This document shows positions 37,410 through 51,016 of a DNA stretch of 64,000 nt, piece after piece. The DNA is taken from assembly GCF_000004075.3 (NCBI RefSeq), contig NC_026660.2, positions 25,299,498 to 25,363,497 of the forward strand, read 5' to 3'. The notes beneath the pieces were generated by a model. The model had not been told where the DNA came from, searched no databases, and saw only the letters and a program-made list of their open reading frames with translations. This stretch comes from Cucumis sativus. Taxonomy: Eukaryota; Streptophyta; Magnoliopsida; Cucurbitales; Cucurbitaceae. The position numbers and the translations under genes are program-made. The first letter of the stretch is position 1; every line of letters begins with the position of its first letter.

Positions 37410-40400
37410 AATATGATATCACTTTGTAAATTAATCCAACTTGAACGATAATAAATTGACTGTTGGCATGTGTTATTGTTGATGTTTTTGCTCATGTTGC
37501 TTTGCTTTCTCGTCAACTTCCTCTGTTCTTGGGTAGTTGAATTTGGGTCTGTGTTCGGCCCAAAAAGCTATCAGCTTCTTCTGGGCCTAGTGGTGGTAGG
37601 CTAGAGCTTCTTCTCCCATTCGTTGGCTCTCTCTAGTCTCTACAACCAACCAAACCATTCAAACAAACTATGATAAGAGTTGAAAACGAAAGTCAAAATA
37701 AAAATCATTGTGTTTTTGAAGCAACAAACGTGTTTGATTCTGAAGTAAAACAAAAGGAAATCTCTGGAAGGGACGCTAAGAAACCTTTGAAAATGACAAT
37801 TTCATCCTCCTAGATGAGCCAGCCTTTATAGATTTCACTCAAATAAACAATATGTGTGTGTGTGTGTGTTCTTTTAAAAATAATACGATGGGAGCATTAA
37901 AGTTAATATTTTAAGTAATTTCCAACGAACAAAGGAATATACCAAAACTAAATGTCAAAGGAGATTATTTTGCTCAAGCATGCTATGCCAAAATTCCATT
38001 TCTAGAAAGGAAATTAACAAAATCTAGTTTTGTCCACATTCAAATAAGACAAACAAAAACAACAAGGATATTGAAATTAAATTAATTCAACTACATCTTT
38101 CATAGTTAGGGTTTATTAAGGAACAAAAATCAATAATATAATGTACAAGAGAGATTATTTTTAATTTAAAATTTAATGTGAGAACACAGTTTTAAAACTT
38201 AGCTCATTCAATAGAATACAAAATAGTAATCATAATCGTAATCATAATAAAACACACACACACTAAGGTTTATACGGACTTGAGCTTTTTTAGTATCTAT
38301 GACTTCTTGTGTGTTTGTCTCTCTATATATATATTAAGAGGAAATTTTGTCCATTTGAAATATATATATATATATCATTTTTTTACAAAAAGAATAAAAA
38401 AAGAGTATATATTACGTCATCATGCTTTATTGTCTGGTTCATGCATTTGTAAGAGCTTATGTCATTATCCCAAAAGACTTTTGTCATCAATGATCTCAAA
38501 ATTTAGAAAATGTCAAGAGAAAAGGTTGATATCAATAAATGTTATAAGAAAATGACATAATTACAATAAATAAAATTTTATAGAGACATCAATTTTAGCC
38601 CTCAATTTAGCAACTAAGATGTATCTATTTTACCAACTTGAATAAGCGCATGTCACTTTCACTTTTATCTTAGACTTAGAACAGGTGGTACCACTTTACC
38701 CTTTCAATACAACTCTATTCAAAGAATTGGAATATATATATATATATGTATATATTCCAATTATGTGGGTATATGTTTTGAAAGAACTGATATTTGATAC
38801 CCAAAATTATTTGTAACTCATTTTGGTAGATTAACACCTACGTTTTGAGGGTAATGTATCCAAAGAAAGGCAATTTCACTAATGAACGGTTAATCAATTA
38901 CAATTTTGTACTTATCTGTTAAAACAATACATCTACGGTAATATACGAACGACCTAACTTAAAGAAAGATAACTTAGGCTCCTCCTAAATTTAAATACAA
39001 CCTTGTAATGATACTTTGATATTTGGACCCAGTCAATAAACTATTTATCTCGAGTAATTTAGGTTTTTCTAAGCATGATAAACTCTCTTCACGTCTCAAA
39101 ATATAGCCAATAATGCCATAGAAAGATCCGCACATATGAAAATATTGATTCAGAAGGAAGGAAAGAACCTCAAACTTATTTATCACCAAAGAACATACGA
39201 TTGTTGACAAAAGAGAAAGTGTGCTTTTTAAGTTGAATAAAAACTTTATAAGCACTACTACTCGTTGAGAAAAACCTAATTTATTTTAATAAAATGCATG
39301 CACCAACCATGAGGGATCAAAGTTCTACCTAATGAAATAGAGAGGATTTTATCGACATTCATCTCTCAAAAGATTTAACGAAGCTTAAACTCATCATATG
39401 CAAACTCTTCATTATCATATCATAGACCCACAAATCAACCAAAGCATCCGGAATTGGAGTAATAGGCTTGAAAAAAGACTCTTGGAGAGGCTGAGATGAG
39501 AGAAAATAAATATATCCTCTCTCGTTCCAATTTAACATCGAAACTCAAACATACCTAGATTGATAAATTTTAAAAATATTTAATAGTCGGAGAAGTCCAC
39601 TAAACAAAATTTTGTTTTAAAATATTATTTTTATCTCTCATTAACGTTGAAATTCATTAAATTTAAGATTCGTACTTTAAAATATATTAACAAAAAAGTA
39701 AATGAGTGTAGTTCAATAATAATTTTTATCAGAAAATTTATAGCATAAAATTAATAAATTGAATTAAATTTGAATAAATTTTGAGACGTACATACAATCG
39801 TATAATTTTAATCTCTCAGTTAGTTTTATTTTAAAATTTAAGAGACATAGTAGCAATTTCCATCATAACTTGGATCACAAGATCAAACTTTGAAATTCTC
39901 AACAGGTCAAAGAGGAGGTAATGAATTTGCACACACCAAGTAGATTGTTTAATTCCCCAGCTGCTCTTACATATTTTTATATATACTTATATTTGTTAAT
40001 TTCTCCCTTTCTTTGAATAGGTAAAACACACACGTGGTTTTGCCATTTGGGACTTGGGAGGCAAAGAAAACTTTATTGTTTAATTTGAAAACCTAATCAA
40101 CTGTTCATAATTATAAAAAATTCAGTAAAGGCCAAGTGATAAGTTATTTTAATATCCAGTCCCAAAACACATTTAAATTTCAATTATAAGCTTTTGAAAT
40201 TTAAGCTTTCTTTTTCTAAAAGGGAAAGGGAAATGTAGACTTAAATATAAGCTAACCAATTAGGATATATGATGATCGTCCAGGTAAAAGTACCACAACC
40301 AAACATTCTAAAACCCTAAACCTAACCCAAAAAAGAAAAAAAAAAATGGCCTAACACAATAATAATCATGAAAACAACCCTCACAGTATACTTTTGTTTC

Positions 40401-42200
40401 TCACGTATACCTAACACACTCTTTGATTTAATTTAAAAGCTAGGTTGAATAATTAAATTGTAGGCATTTGAATGGAGAGTACACCTTTCAATTTTTGGTA
40501 GTTGTAATATAACAAAAAATAATAATAATTAGACATAGACCCCACAGGCCTTAACAATGAATTAAACAACATTTGACTTGGTATGCTTATGTTGTAAGGC
40601 ATGATGTTATTATCCCTTCAGTTGATTTTAAAATTGGTTGTTATCTCTTGAGCCACAAATCACACCACAACCAATTTTAACAAATCAAAATAGTACAATT
40701 AAAATAAAAGTAGATATTGAATTTAACAGAGGTTATTCAATTACTTAAAAAGTCATGGAAATACGTATAAATGTTCAAAGTATCATTGAAAGAAAATGAA
40801 AATAAAAATGCAATAGGCATAGTTTATGTTGACTCCACAATTTGTATCCAAGTGTAAAATAGTTGTAATGAGTAAGCCTTGTAATAATAAAAATGATAAA
40901 ATGTATAATGTTATTTTCAAGAAACTAAAAATATAATATAAAAAAAAAATTGATAAATAGACTCTTACTAGTAGTATAGATGAGTATAGTTTAATGTTGA
41001 TAGGATTTGAATTGTTAGTATAAGTTTTGTTATATGGACGTAATAAGATTGTAAAGCAAAATATGAAATAGAGATAAGTTTTGTTATATGGACGTAATAA
41101 GATTGTAAAGCAAAATATGAAATAGAGAATGTTTTAAGCATGAAAGAAACAGAAATACATTTGAATGTTTTGATTTTTAAATAATAAGACAATAAATTGA
41201 GGTTGAAATAAAAAAAAAAAAAAGAAAGTGAAGGTAGAAGAAGAATGTGATGGGAAAGAGAATGATGATGGCCCACATGACTTAAATTAGATTTGCTTCA
41301 TTCCTCTTTCTCTTCTACTAAATGAATCCATTAAATCAAAGTTTTCTATTCTCCTGGTCGGTCCGGTTGACTTTTTTTTCATTATTAATATTAATATTAT
41401 TTATTTGTTTTTATTACAATTTCCTTTGTTTTTGTTTTTCTAATTTTTTAATCCCATAATTCAACAATTTTGCACACAGAAGAAACAAAAATAATAGAAT
41501 GAGCTGGAGCGACAAAAGAGTTAGATTCTCATTCCCTCACTTTGGTCAAACCCATTACTTGCTCTTTCCCTATTCCCTTCCCCTATCCTCTCTATGCCAA
41601 AGTCTTTGTTAGTTATTACAGTTTCTTTTCCTACTAAAAACCATAAAAACAAATCTTTAAAATTATCTACTTCATTTCATTTTTAAGATTAATATTGTAA
41701 ATCTTAAAAATGAAGGATGATGATAAATGGCATTATTTGGCAGCTGTTAAAATAAATAAACGTAGGTGAGGGAGGGTGTTGCACCTTCGTCCTCATTATT
41801 TGTAATGCATTGTACTTTCCCGGAAGTATTAAAGGGATAAAATATTAATATGCTTTCATTGATCCCCAAGAAAGCATATTAATATTGGATCCCTGCCACG
41901 TGTCCAAAATGTGTATAATATATATATTTGAAAGAAAAAAAGAAAAAAAAAAAAAAGGGCGTGTTTTTTTGACCTCTCATTTTCTGGGCCACCCAAGTAA
42001 TGCCTCGTCTTTCTAACTAGAAAGTTTTTAACAGAAGAAGAATATAAGCCGATGGATTGATTTAGTGTCACGTTATTCAATGTTTCATCTCACTTTTTTT
42101 TTTTTTTTTTTAATTTTATTTTTGGGTTGAATTTCTTTTTTTTTTTAAAAAAAAAAAGGTGAAGGTGAAGGTGAAGAAGAAGGGGTATCGTCGTTTGGGG
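37410..42200. other. Intergenic region between peroxidase and CRK
   Basis: No gene recognised. After the peroxidase 3' UTR there is a GGCCCA-containing stretch (37.54-37.6 kb), a GT microsatellite (about 37853-37870), TA microsatellites (about 38358-38376 and 38738-38754), telobox-like AAACCCTAAACC (about 40312), an exact 54-bp tandem duplication (41020-41128), a G-box (CACGTG at about 41894), and T/A homopolymers just before the CRK leader. Confidence 0.55.
41020..41128 (+). repeat. Exact 54-bp tandem duplication
   Basis: A unit beginning ATAAGTTTTGTTATATGG and ending AAATATGAAATAGAG occurs twice with no visible mismatch (offset 54 bp: 41021 and 41075). A recent duplication. Confidence 0.92.
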
Positions 42201-42413
42201 TTTGTGATTTGGATCTCTCATCTCTCTGGCACTATAAGAGAGATAATTAAGAATTTCCATTTCTATATTTAGATTTAGATTTCCGTTTCTTCAGGAACTG
42301 GGAAGATTACAGTTTCCAATTTGGTTTTCAATCTGCATTATCTTTATTTCAACTTTTCTTTCTTCCAATTCCACTCTCTGATTTCATTTCCGCCGTTTTA
42401 CGGCTCTGAATCC

Positions 42414-45400
42414 ATGGGTCTTTGTGTTTCCAAACCCTCCTCCACCACCGTCGTTGCTGTTCCGGCCATTCAAGATGCTCTCCCCCCATTGGAGACATCT
42501 CTGCCTTCACCCGATGCCGGCAATCGGACCACTGAGACGAGGGAGGGAGACAAAACTCCTTTCGACTTGGAAGTTGCTAAGAAGTCCCCCTACTTCCCTC
42601 TTTTCACTCCTAGTCCTGCTCACTATCTCTTCTCCAAGAAGTCTCCGTTGAGATCTCCGGCGAATGTGAGCTCCAATTCCACGCCCAAGCGGTTTTTTAA
42701 GAAGCCATTTCCGCCGCCGTCCCCTGCGAAACATATCATGGCTGTACTGGCCAGACGGCACGGCTCAGTGAAGCCGAATGAGGCATCCATTCCAGAGGGG
42801 AATGTGATTGAAGGACCTGGTCTGGACAAGAGCTTTGGATTCTCCAAGCATTTTAGGAATAAGTATGAGCTTGCAGAAGAGGTTGGGAAGGGACATTTTG
42901 GCCATACATGCAGAGCCACCGTTAAGAAAGGGGAACTTAAGGGGAAACAAGTCGCTGTGAAAGTCATTCCTAAAGCGAAGGTCTGCTACCTTTTTCCCCA
43001 GTTTTTCAACTAAATTTTTGCTACTCACTCTGCATAAATATTATGTCCTTTATGATTATTGGGTGAAGGGTGAATCACTTATTATGTCAATCTTCATATT
43101 TACATGCCTGTGGTCATGCGATCTGGAAAAATTATTGATATCCTCCTTAGTATGCTTAGTCTTCTCCTTCATACCTAAGAATCAGAAATCTTCTTTGGTT
43201 TTTTGGAGAATTGACTTCATAGATCAATTCTTTTAGTCTCAGAATCCCAATTGGTTGGAAATCTATGACTTTCAGATCCATTTTATTTTGAATTTTGAAG
43301 CTTACATTAGTATGGTGCTACCCCACGGTGGTTGACTCCACCAAACCAATTAGAAGTCTAGAACTTGAAATTGCCGAAACGTTTTTGTGGACCGGGAACT
43401 AGTAACAGTTTCATTACGCTTAACAGTTCAATTTTATCTTATTTGAAGTAGAATATAATTTAATATTTTGATCTTGTATATCGATGAAAATCTGTGGCAT
43501 TCTCTTGAATTGGGCGTCTGGTTACTTGTTTCTATTTGACTGATCCTGTTTTACGAACTGTTGACAGATGACCACTGCCATTGCCATTGAGGATGTAAGA
43601 AGGGAAGTGAAGATATTGAAAGCTTTGAGCGGACACAAAAATCTAGTACAGTTTTATGATGCATGTGAAGATCATGACAATGTCTATATAGTTATGGAGT
43701 AAGCTCTAAACTGGTCTTTAATTATAATTACATGCTTTTGTGGGATTGTTACTATGCTGTGCATATTACTTTCTCACTTCTATTTATTCTGACTAATTTG
43801 TAACAAAGTTTATTTTGACCGACTCCACATATGTTCTATGCAATTTTCAGGTTATGTGAAGGAGGAGAGCTCTTGGATAGAATACTCTCCAGGTATCCTA
43901 CCGATTGCATCACTTTTTGTCCGCATTATCATCAAGGAGTTCTTTTTCTTTATGGTTTCTAGGTCTTCTATAGGAATTGAAGTTGACTGGCTGATGATGT
44001 GTGTGTGTGATTTTTTTTTCTTTTTTTTTTCCCTCTATATTGCAGAGGTGGGAAATATACAGAGGATGATGCAAAATCAGTACTGATACAAATACTCAAT
44101 GTGGCTGCATTTTGCCACCTCCAGGGGGTGGTGCACCGGGACCTTAAGCCTGAGGTAAATAAATACCAATTTTGCGTTGAATCTATCTGTACTTCTACTG
44201 TCTGCAATCGCAATCGCCTGTCATCTTGTCTCATGTCATTTATTTAGATACTCTTCCATTGTCATTTTGGAAGATACTTACCCATTATATCCGAGTTTCT
44301 TATACGATGAACTATCCTTTTGTTTTTGACTGACAAATAGAAACTCCCATTCGTTGGGTCAACCTATCTTTTCCCCATCCCCTCCTGCCCAAGTATGTAT
44401 TGTATCTCCAAGAAGAAAAAGAAGAGTAATCAGAAAACGATGTATACATGCTATAAACAAGCTCTTTCTCTGGTGAAATACGTTAAAATATAGTTCCCAG
44501 CCTCTCAAGACTAGTAGTTATGCTTCCCCTGTTCTCTTAGCTATCATGATTTCTATATCTAGTAATATATATAATTTGTACACAACTGTTATCTGATTTA
44601 GCTGCCGTCTGATTCAGAACTTTTTATATACGTCAAAGGATGAAAGTTCACAATTGAAGGCTATAGATTTTGGCCTATCAGATTTTGTAAAACCAGGTTT
44701 GTTTTCTTTTTTTCTTTCTGCTTAAATTCTAAAAAAAAAAAACTGATTTTGCTTGTGATGGATCTTGAAGTTGTATAAATGTGATCCTATGATATATTTG
44801 CAGATGAAAGGCTCAATGACATTGTTGGCAGTGCTTATTATGTGGCACCTGAAGTTCTACGTAGATCTTATGGAACTGAGGCCGATGTCTGGAGTATTGG
44901 TGTGATTGCATATATTCTGCTCTGTGGCAGCCGTCCATTCTGGGCTAGGACCGAGTCTGGCATTTTTAAGGCTGTCTTGAAAACTGATCCAAATTTTGAC
45001 GATCCACCTTGGCCATCTTTATCATCTGAATCTAGAGATCTTGTTAAGGGACTTCTGAATAAAGACCCAGAGAAAAGGATGACTGCTGCTCAAGCTCTAA
45101 GTGAGTACTTTAAACTTGAAGTTCTTTCTATATTTTGATTTCTACCTTTTCTTATGGACTCAAGTACTTACATGCAGGCCATTCTTGGTTTAAAGATTCT
45201 AAAGACGTAAAAATTCCTCTTGATGTAAATTTGCTTAAGCTTATGAGAGTTTATATGTGTTCATCATCTCTCAGAAAAGCTGCTCTAAAGGTATGCGCTG
45301 TGACATTCAATTCCAGTAACCTAACCTTTTCCCTTCCCTTTTTTTCCTTCCGCCTGTGGCTATTACTTGAGGTTAAGAAAACAATGTCTCTAACGCCTGA

Positions 45401-46831
45401 TGCAAAACTAGAATAAACATAACTCAGAAATCAAATGTTAAAACCTCTATGAAAATGAACTTAAATAAAATGTTCTTTGGGCATCCTAATATTTAAAATA
45501 AGTGTCAATCTCAATTCTGCAGCACAAAAATTTGGCTATTTACTCTAGCTAAGTTTACGCATGGGCAATTCAGCGAACGATGTTCTTGAATAGCATTAAA
45601 TTAAGGAAAATTGCAATTGATAATCATTTCAGCAATAATAATCAAGGATACAACAAATATAGCAAAACTATCACTGATAGACTTCGTATGGTCTATCAGT
45701 GATAGACCAATATTTGTAACATGGTCTATCGGTGATAGACGTATATGATTGATAGAATTTGACAAATTTTGTTATATTTGCTAATTTTTTAAAATGTTGC
45801 TATATACTTTTATTTTGAATCCAATTGCTAAATTTGCAACTATCCCTTAAATTAATCTTATAGGATAAAATTATGAAAAATAAAATGGTAACTTCTTCTG
45901 AAATATCGGTGACCCAAATGAACATTGAACCTAAATTTCGGAGCCATAGACATTCTCTCAGTTTCTGGAAAGCTACTTCAATTCACTTTGTGTTCTCTAA
46001 ACTTTTACTACTTTTACAGTTTCTTTTCTATGATTCTGTGCAGGCTCTGTCAAAGACATTGTCTATAGATGAACAAAGGTATTTTAAAATTCAGTTCGCA
46101 CTTTTGGAACCAAACAAAAATGGTACCATTAGTTTGGAAAACATAAAAGAGGTCCGTATCATCTCTCTCGTCTTTCCTCTTTCTGCTATTGTTATTATTT
46201 CTGTTCTGAGATCTCGTTGTTTCACACCCTATCCAGACCTTGATGAAAAATGGAACAGAGGCAATGAAGGAATCTCGAACTATTGATTTTTTAGCATCGG
46301 TAAGCTACTTGAACTGCTCATGGCGTAAAATTGTCTTCATAGCTTTGGAAAATCTTAATCATTTTACCTCTCTTTTCTGGCAGCTCAACGCATTGCAATT
46401 TAGAAGGATGGACTTTGAGGAGTTCTGTGCAGCTACACTTAGTGTCCGTCAGTTAGAAGACCTCGGTCACTGGGAACAACTTGCTCGCAGTGCCTATGAA
46501 GCTTTTGAGAAAGATGGAAACAGGGCAATCATGATCGAGGAACTAGCTTCGGTACGATCAATCAATCAATCACGTATTTAGTTTGTTGTAACTCTACCCT
46601 ATTTGAATGTTAGGACCTAGAATTTTATTGATTGAAAAATGGAAGTTTTAGGCATCATAACTCGGTTTTCTGATATCATTTACTCATCTTCAGGAACTTG
46701 GTTTGAGCCCTTCTGTCCCTGTTCACTCAGTTCTTCAAGATTGGATTAGACACACCGATGGGAAGTTGAGCTTCCTTGGCTTTGTCAAACTATTACATGG
46801 CCCATCAAGCAGGGCTGGTAGACGTCAATAA
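42414..46831 (+). CDS. CDPK-related protein kinase (CRK)
   Basis: Eleven exons: 42414-42980, 43568-43698, 43851-43892, 44046-44154, 44618-44696, 44804-45100, 45178-45290, 46044-46151, 46237-46299, 46384-46551 and 46694-46831; 604 aa. The N-terminus MGLCVSKP fits N-myristoylation plus Cys palmitoylation (plasma membrane). The variable Pro/Ser region has [15 protein letters not shown]. Kinase domain about residues 152-415: GKGHFGHTC loop, Lys183 (VAVKVIPK), HRDLKPENF 277-285, DFG 300-302, [11 protein letters not shown]. The C-terminal quarter has the four degenerate EF-hands of CRKs; loops lack the usual acidic Ca ligands ([28 protein letters not shown]), so Ca binding is probably absent, as known for the family. 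Arabidopsis CRKs act in hormone and defence signalling. Intron 7 carries a palindromic element. Exon 2 starts at [10 protein letters not shown], as in other CRKs. Confidence 0.93.
45640..45840. mobile_element. MITE-like palindromic element in CRK intron 7
   Basis: Perfect 15-bp inverted repeat CTATCACTGATAGAC (45668-45682) / GTCTATCAGTGATAG (45691-45705) around an 8-nt spacer, followed by a third, one-mismatch copy at 45724-45740. Flanks read AAATATAGCAAAACT on one side and GTTATATTTGCTAATTTTTT on the other, also complementary in part. I associate this TCTATCAGTGATAGA element with cucurbit genomes. Confidence 0.6.
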
Positions 46832-46839
46832 TAGGTTAT

Positions 46840-49640
46840 ATTCAAAGTAGAGATCTCAAAACTACTGATCACTCTCTGCCTTGGTTAAGAGCAGAATGAA
46901 AGGTGGCGGAAAGATTTGGTGTCCCCCAATACCATGGAGCGATGAGATTGTTCAAATTCAAGCATCGGAGACTGCAAAATGCAAACCTCTCAACTACTCT
47001 CACATCCAAATGGTAATGGAGGAGAAGCTTATTGGGGTAGGCGTGGCGTTTATAGGGTTCCACTGTTGTACAGGTGTTGTAAAATATGTTGAGTTTCAGG
47101 TGATTAGAAGATTATATTACAACAGTTCTGACAAAATGGCGATTCTTCAAGAAACAATCTTCTTCAATTCTCTCTTCTTTACCAATGGTTATTCTGTAGG
47201 GTTTCCTCCTTTGAATGCGGCTGAAAAGGATCATAAATCTAATTCTTCGTCAAAGTTCCGTTTGATTGAAATATTCTTTTTAGTATATAAACAGAGAGGG
47301 AAAAAAGAAAAAGGAAAGAAAGGTTAATTAGTGGGTGTACGTGGGTGTGTGTGAAAGGAAAAGGTGTAATAGGGTTTTACCCAAATATATGTAATTTTTT
47401 CTTTTTATTTGAACATTAGATTTTGATTCTTAGAACATATAGAGCCAAAGATTATGTTTGAAGAGTTTTTTTTTTTTTTTTTTTTAATTATTTGATATCC
47501 TATTAGTCATGTATATAATTTATTAGAAAACAAAAATTGGAGCTGCAAACTTTTCAAGGACATGGACATGTATTCATTTTATATAAATTTCAAAGTTTAG
47601 GAAGGATTTTTTTTAGGGTTTAGGGGCATTAAACCTATTTTTAAGGTCAAATTATAATTTTGGTAATTACTGTAAGCAACTTTACAAATAATAATATTTA
47701 AAAAGTATTAAATATATAATATATACGTTGAAAATAGATTCTAAGAGATTTTTCTATATTTGTAATTTTTTAAAATGTTACTAGATAAGTAATTATTTTA
47801 AATCTAAACTAATGTTTTAAATAAAATTCAAATAAACTCGTAGCTTTTTTTGACATCAACGGTTCAAAACGTCCAATCATTAATTATATTTTATTTAATA
47901 ATTTTAATGTAATTTTAGTTTTTTTCTATGGTATTCTTTTATGATATTTTAAGTAGGAATATTTTTATCATTTTACAAAGTTTACGATGGGACTATTAAA
48001 GTTTCTCTAGGTTATTTTAAGTAGGTATTCTTTAGGTTATTTTAATAAGTTGAATAGCAATTTGAATTTTAACTTTCGTGTTTATTTTAAGTTTAGTTAG
48101 TAAAACTTCTTAAATTTTGCAATTCATGTGTTTGTTGTGCAAGTATGACTAATCACCTTTTTGTGGAGTGTTTGAATCTTAGACTAAGAAACTTGTTTTG
48201 TTACAAGATAATTGACCTTAAAACATTGTGTATCTAACTCAATTCATAATACTGAAATTGACTTGATTTGAAAGTTTTAGTTATAGTTCGAAAAGAGTTT
48301 CTAACCCCAATTTCCTAGGTTTTCCTATCCTTTTCTATGTGATGATTTCTTTCTTTGTTCTTGTCTTTTCTTTTTCATCTATTTGGATTGTATTTTGATT
48401 TTCTGTTGTGAGGTCTCCCTTTTGTTATTACACTTCAATCTTTCCAAATAATGACAATAAAATAATATTATTTTAAATAAAAACTATTAAAAATATTTAC
48501 AATATAACAAAATACCACAATCAATATGCAGCTATGACATTTTGCTTCATTTATAAATATTTTAGTTCATTTTACTATGTTTGTTTAAAAACAACTATAA
48601 TAATAATTATATAATATAACAAAAAAAAAGAAAGGAAAGCATAATAATCCCTTTTGTGAGTTCAATATTTTGACGATCAATGCTTACTTGAATGAAATAG
48701 TTCAGTTTATAATTTGAATTTTCACATTTATTTGTTTGTTTTATTGAGCGAAAAAAACATATGATCATAAATTGATAATTAGAGAGAAAGTAAGAAAAGA
48801 AAAAGAAAAGATGGAAAAAGTAAGAAGAAAGGTGAATTTTAACTCTTCCTTTCTAAAATCAAGGGTACCCCACAAACAGTAAAAAAGAAAGAAAGAAAGA
48901 AAATGAGTAACCGGTGGATGTGTCATCCTCCACAACCACCAAACCCAAGAAAAATCAGCAACGACTTTCAACTTATACAACGTTGATTTGTGATTAATAT
49001 GTATATGTGGAAGATAAAACAGAGCATTAAATAGAGAAGAAGAGAAAACGAAGGAAAGAAAAAGGAGTGTCCCATTTGAGAACACGAATGGATCCATAGA
49101 ACCCCACCCTGTCGTATACATTATACTGATGGGCCCAAAAACCGAAGCTCCCATGGAGTACCCATATAAATATATATATATCTAATCACCATCGCATCAT
49201 CAAATAATTTTCATCATAATCATAACAAGAATCAATCAAATTCAATCTCAAACACACCAACATTACATTATATTTACAGAAACCAGCAGTCGTCACTTCC
49301 CCGAAAGAACAAACAATTGAAAACCCAAATTCACCCACCCCCGTTACATCACACACACACATAAACACAATCAATTTCTCAATAGCTAATTAAGCTGCTA
49401 AACTAAGTTTCAATTGGAGCATCTTTAAGAGAGGATAAAGCTTGGATTTTGACCTGCAAAGGTGGGAGATTCAGAAAGACACATCCGTGAAGCAAAATGA
49501 TTGGGTGTGAGCCCTTGAGGTTTTTGTGACAGAATATTAAAAAGGAAAATGAAATGTGGGTCTCCCCTTGGGTCACTTCAACCACACAACAAATAGCCAC
49601 TTCTCCTTTTTTAATCATGATGCTGTTTTCTTCTTCTTCT
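46840..49640. other. CRK 3' UTR and intergenic DNA
   Basis: 46.84-47.4 kb is probably the CRK 3' UTR (open frames here have no family match). Then AT-rich DNA including a segment at 47755-47790 related to the CRK intron element (CTATATTTGTAATTTTTTAA). At 48765-49154 on the minus strand a 129-codon frame opens, rich in Phe/Leu because it is antisense to A/G-rich DNA; not accepted as a gene. Confidence 0.5.
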
Positions 49641-49660
49641 CTCTTTTCAAGTGTAAATAG

Positions 49661-51016
49661 CTAGAACAATCTGGGATTTGAAGGCCGTAGATCAATTTCT
49701 TGGGTCCAAGCAGTCCGGTCCTGAACATGCAAGTGCCAATAAGTTTGAGCCAACGCATCTGGGTCCATTGTCCCTTGATCTCCAATTCCACTTTGTAAAT
49801 GCGATCCAACTGATGATGACGAAGATGATGACGATGATGAAGATGATCCTCCTCTGTGAGATGTTATTGAACTTGTCCTGCAATAAAACACGCATAATTT
49901 GTTTCGTTATCATACCAATTCCTTTTGTTTTTAGAGAATCTGGGAAATTCTGTTTGGATGGCCTGAAAATAAGGGGGGGAAATATTGGAGCATCACATTC
50001 GAGTTGAGAGTTGAGGAAGAAGAAATTAAACCTCGGTGGGCCAATGAGACCATCGATAATAATATGAGCGACGTGTATTCCAACGGGTTGGAGCTCTCTA
50101 GCTAAACACTGAGATAATGCTCTTAATGCAAATTTTCCACAGCCTATATCCCAAAACCAAAACAAAATTTTAAGAACAGGGTTTTGTAAATTGATTGATT
50201 ACAAAATACCCTCTCTCAACTTTTTTAATAACACCTCAATCAGATTCTGTCCTGTGTACAACTAAAAAAGATAGTAAATCTAAACAGAAAACTTGCAGAA
50301 CTTACAAAGGTCAGAGAAACCAGCAACGCCATTAAGAGAAGCTGAGCAGCCTGTAAAAAGAATCGTACCTCTTCCTCTTTCCACCATCCCTGGAATAACC
50401 TATACAATTTTACAACAAATTGAAATTTGTTTTTACACAAAGTTCTAAACCCCATTTTTGTTTGATTCTTCTGGGAAAATGAAGGAAATGGAAATGGGGG
50501 AAAGAGGGGCTGACGGCGGCTGAGAGTTACGTGTGTACCTGTTGAGAACAATGGAAAGCACCCACAGAAGAAACAGCGAGAGATCTCTCAAATGAGTCAA
50601 TACGAACATCGGTGAATCTTGTGGGTTGTCTTGAAACTTGTTGATTTGCATTGTAAATCAAAACCTCTACAAATCCCAGTGACAACACACCTTCAAAGGC
50701 TTCCCTCACACTTCTCGAGTCCGAGCAATCTATTCGAATCGCAAACACTTGAGACTTCTCTTCTCTCGCTATCTCATCCGCAAATCTTGATAGTCTACCT
50801 GAAAACGAAATTACAAAAAAATAGACACGAATTCCAATCCCCAATTTTCAACATCGTAAATTTACACAGTTAGTACAATAAATAAATACCCAAGTCTCTG
50901 GCGAGAATAGCGACGGTATAGCCTTCGTGGGCGAACTTGCGAGCGATAGAACGGCCAAGCTTGGGGCCAACACCAACAATGGCGGCGATTCCTCGGGTAG
51001 AGGGTGAACTCCCCAT
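49661..51016 (-). CDS. Atypical short-chain dehydrogenase/reductase (SDR)
   Basis: Minus-strand exons 51016-50890, 50798-50539, 50399-50306, 50143-50032 and 49877-49661; 269 aa. Start MGSSPSTRGIAAIVGVGPKL: the Rossmann glycine motif is GVGPKLG, followed by RSIARKFAHEGYTVAILARDL. Further SDR blocks: IDCSDSRSV, LIYNANQ (replacing NNAG), GTILFTGCSASLNGVAGF. The catalytic Tyr of YxxxK is missing: the segment is LCCGKFALRALSQCLAREL. Bacterial relatives with FTGATASLRG...KFALRALAQS also lack it, so this is a family trait, not damage. The C-terminal LDPDAxAxxYWxLH-type block (MDPDALAQTYWHLHVQDRTAW) is kept, separated from the core by a Ser-rich tract of about 11 serines coded by TCA/TCT/TCG repeats. 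Substrate unknown. A minus-strand TATATA-like signal lies near 51186-51193. Confidence 0.88.

Noticed and set aside
46881-47327. 148-codon frame after the CRK stop
   Set aside because: No ATG at a sensible position, no recognisable domain, and it sits where the CRK 3' UTR should be.
48765-49154. 129-codon minus-strand frame starting with ATG after a TATA-like run
   Set aside because: The Phe/Leu/Ser richness comes from antisense reading of A/G tracts; only the first 50 codons look complex and no family is recognised. Kept as a remote possibility only.
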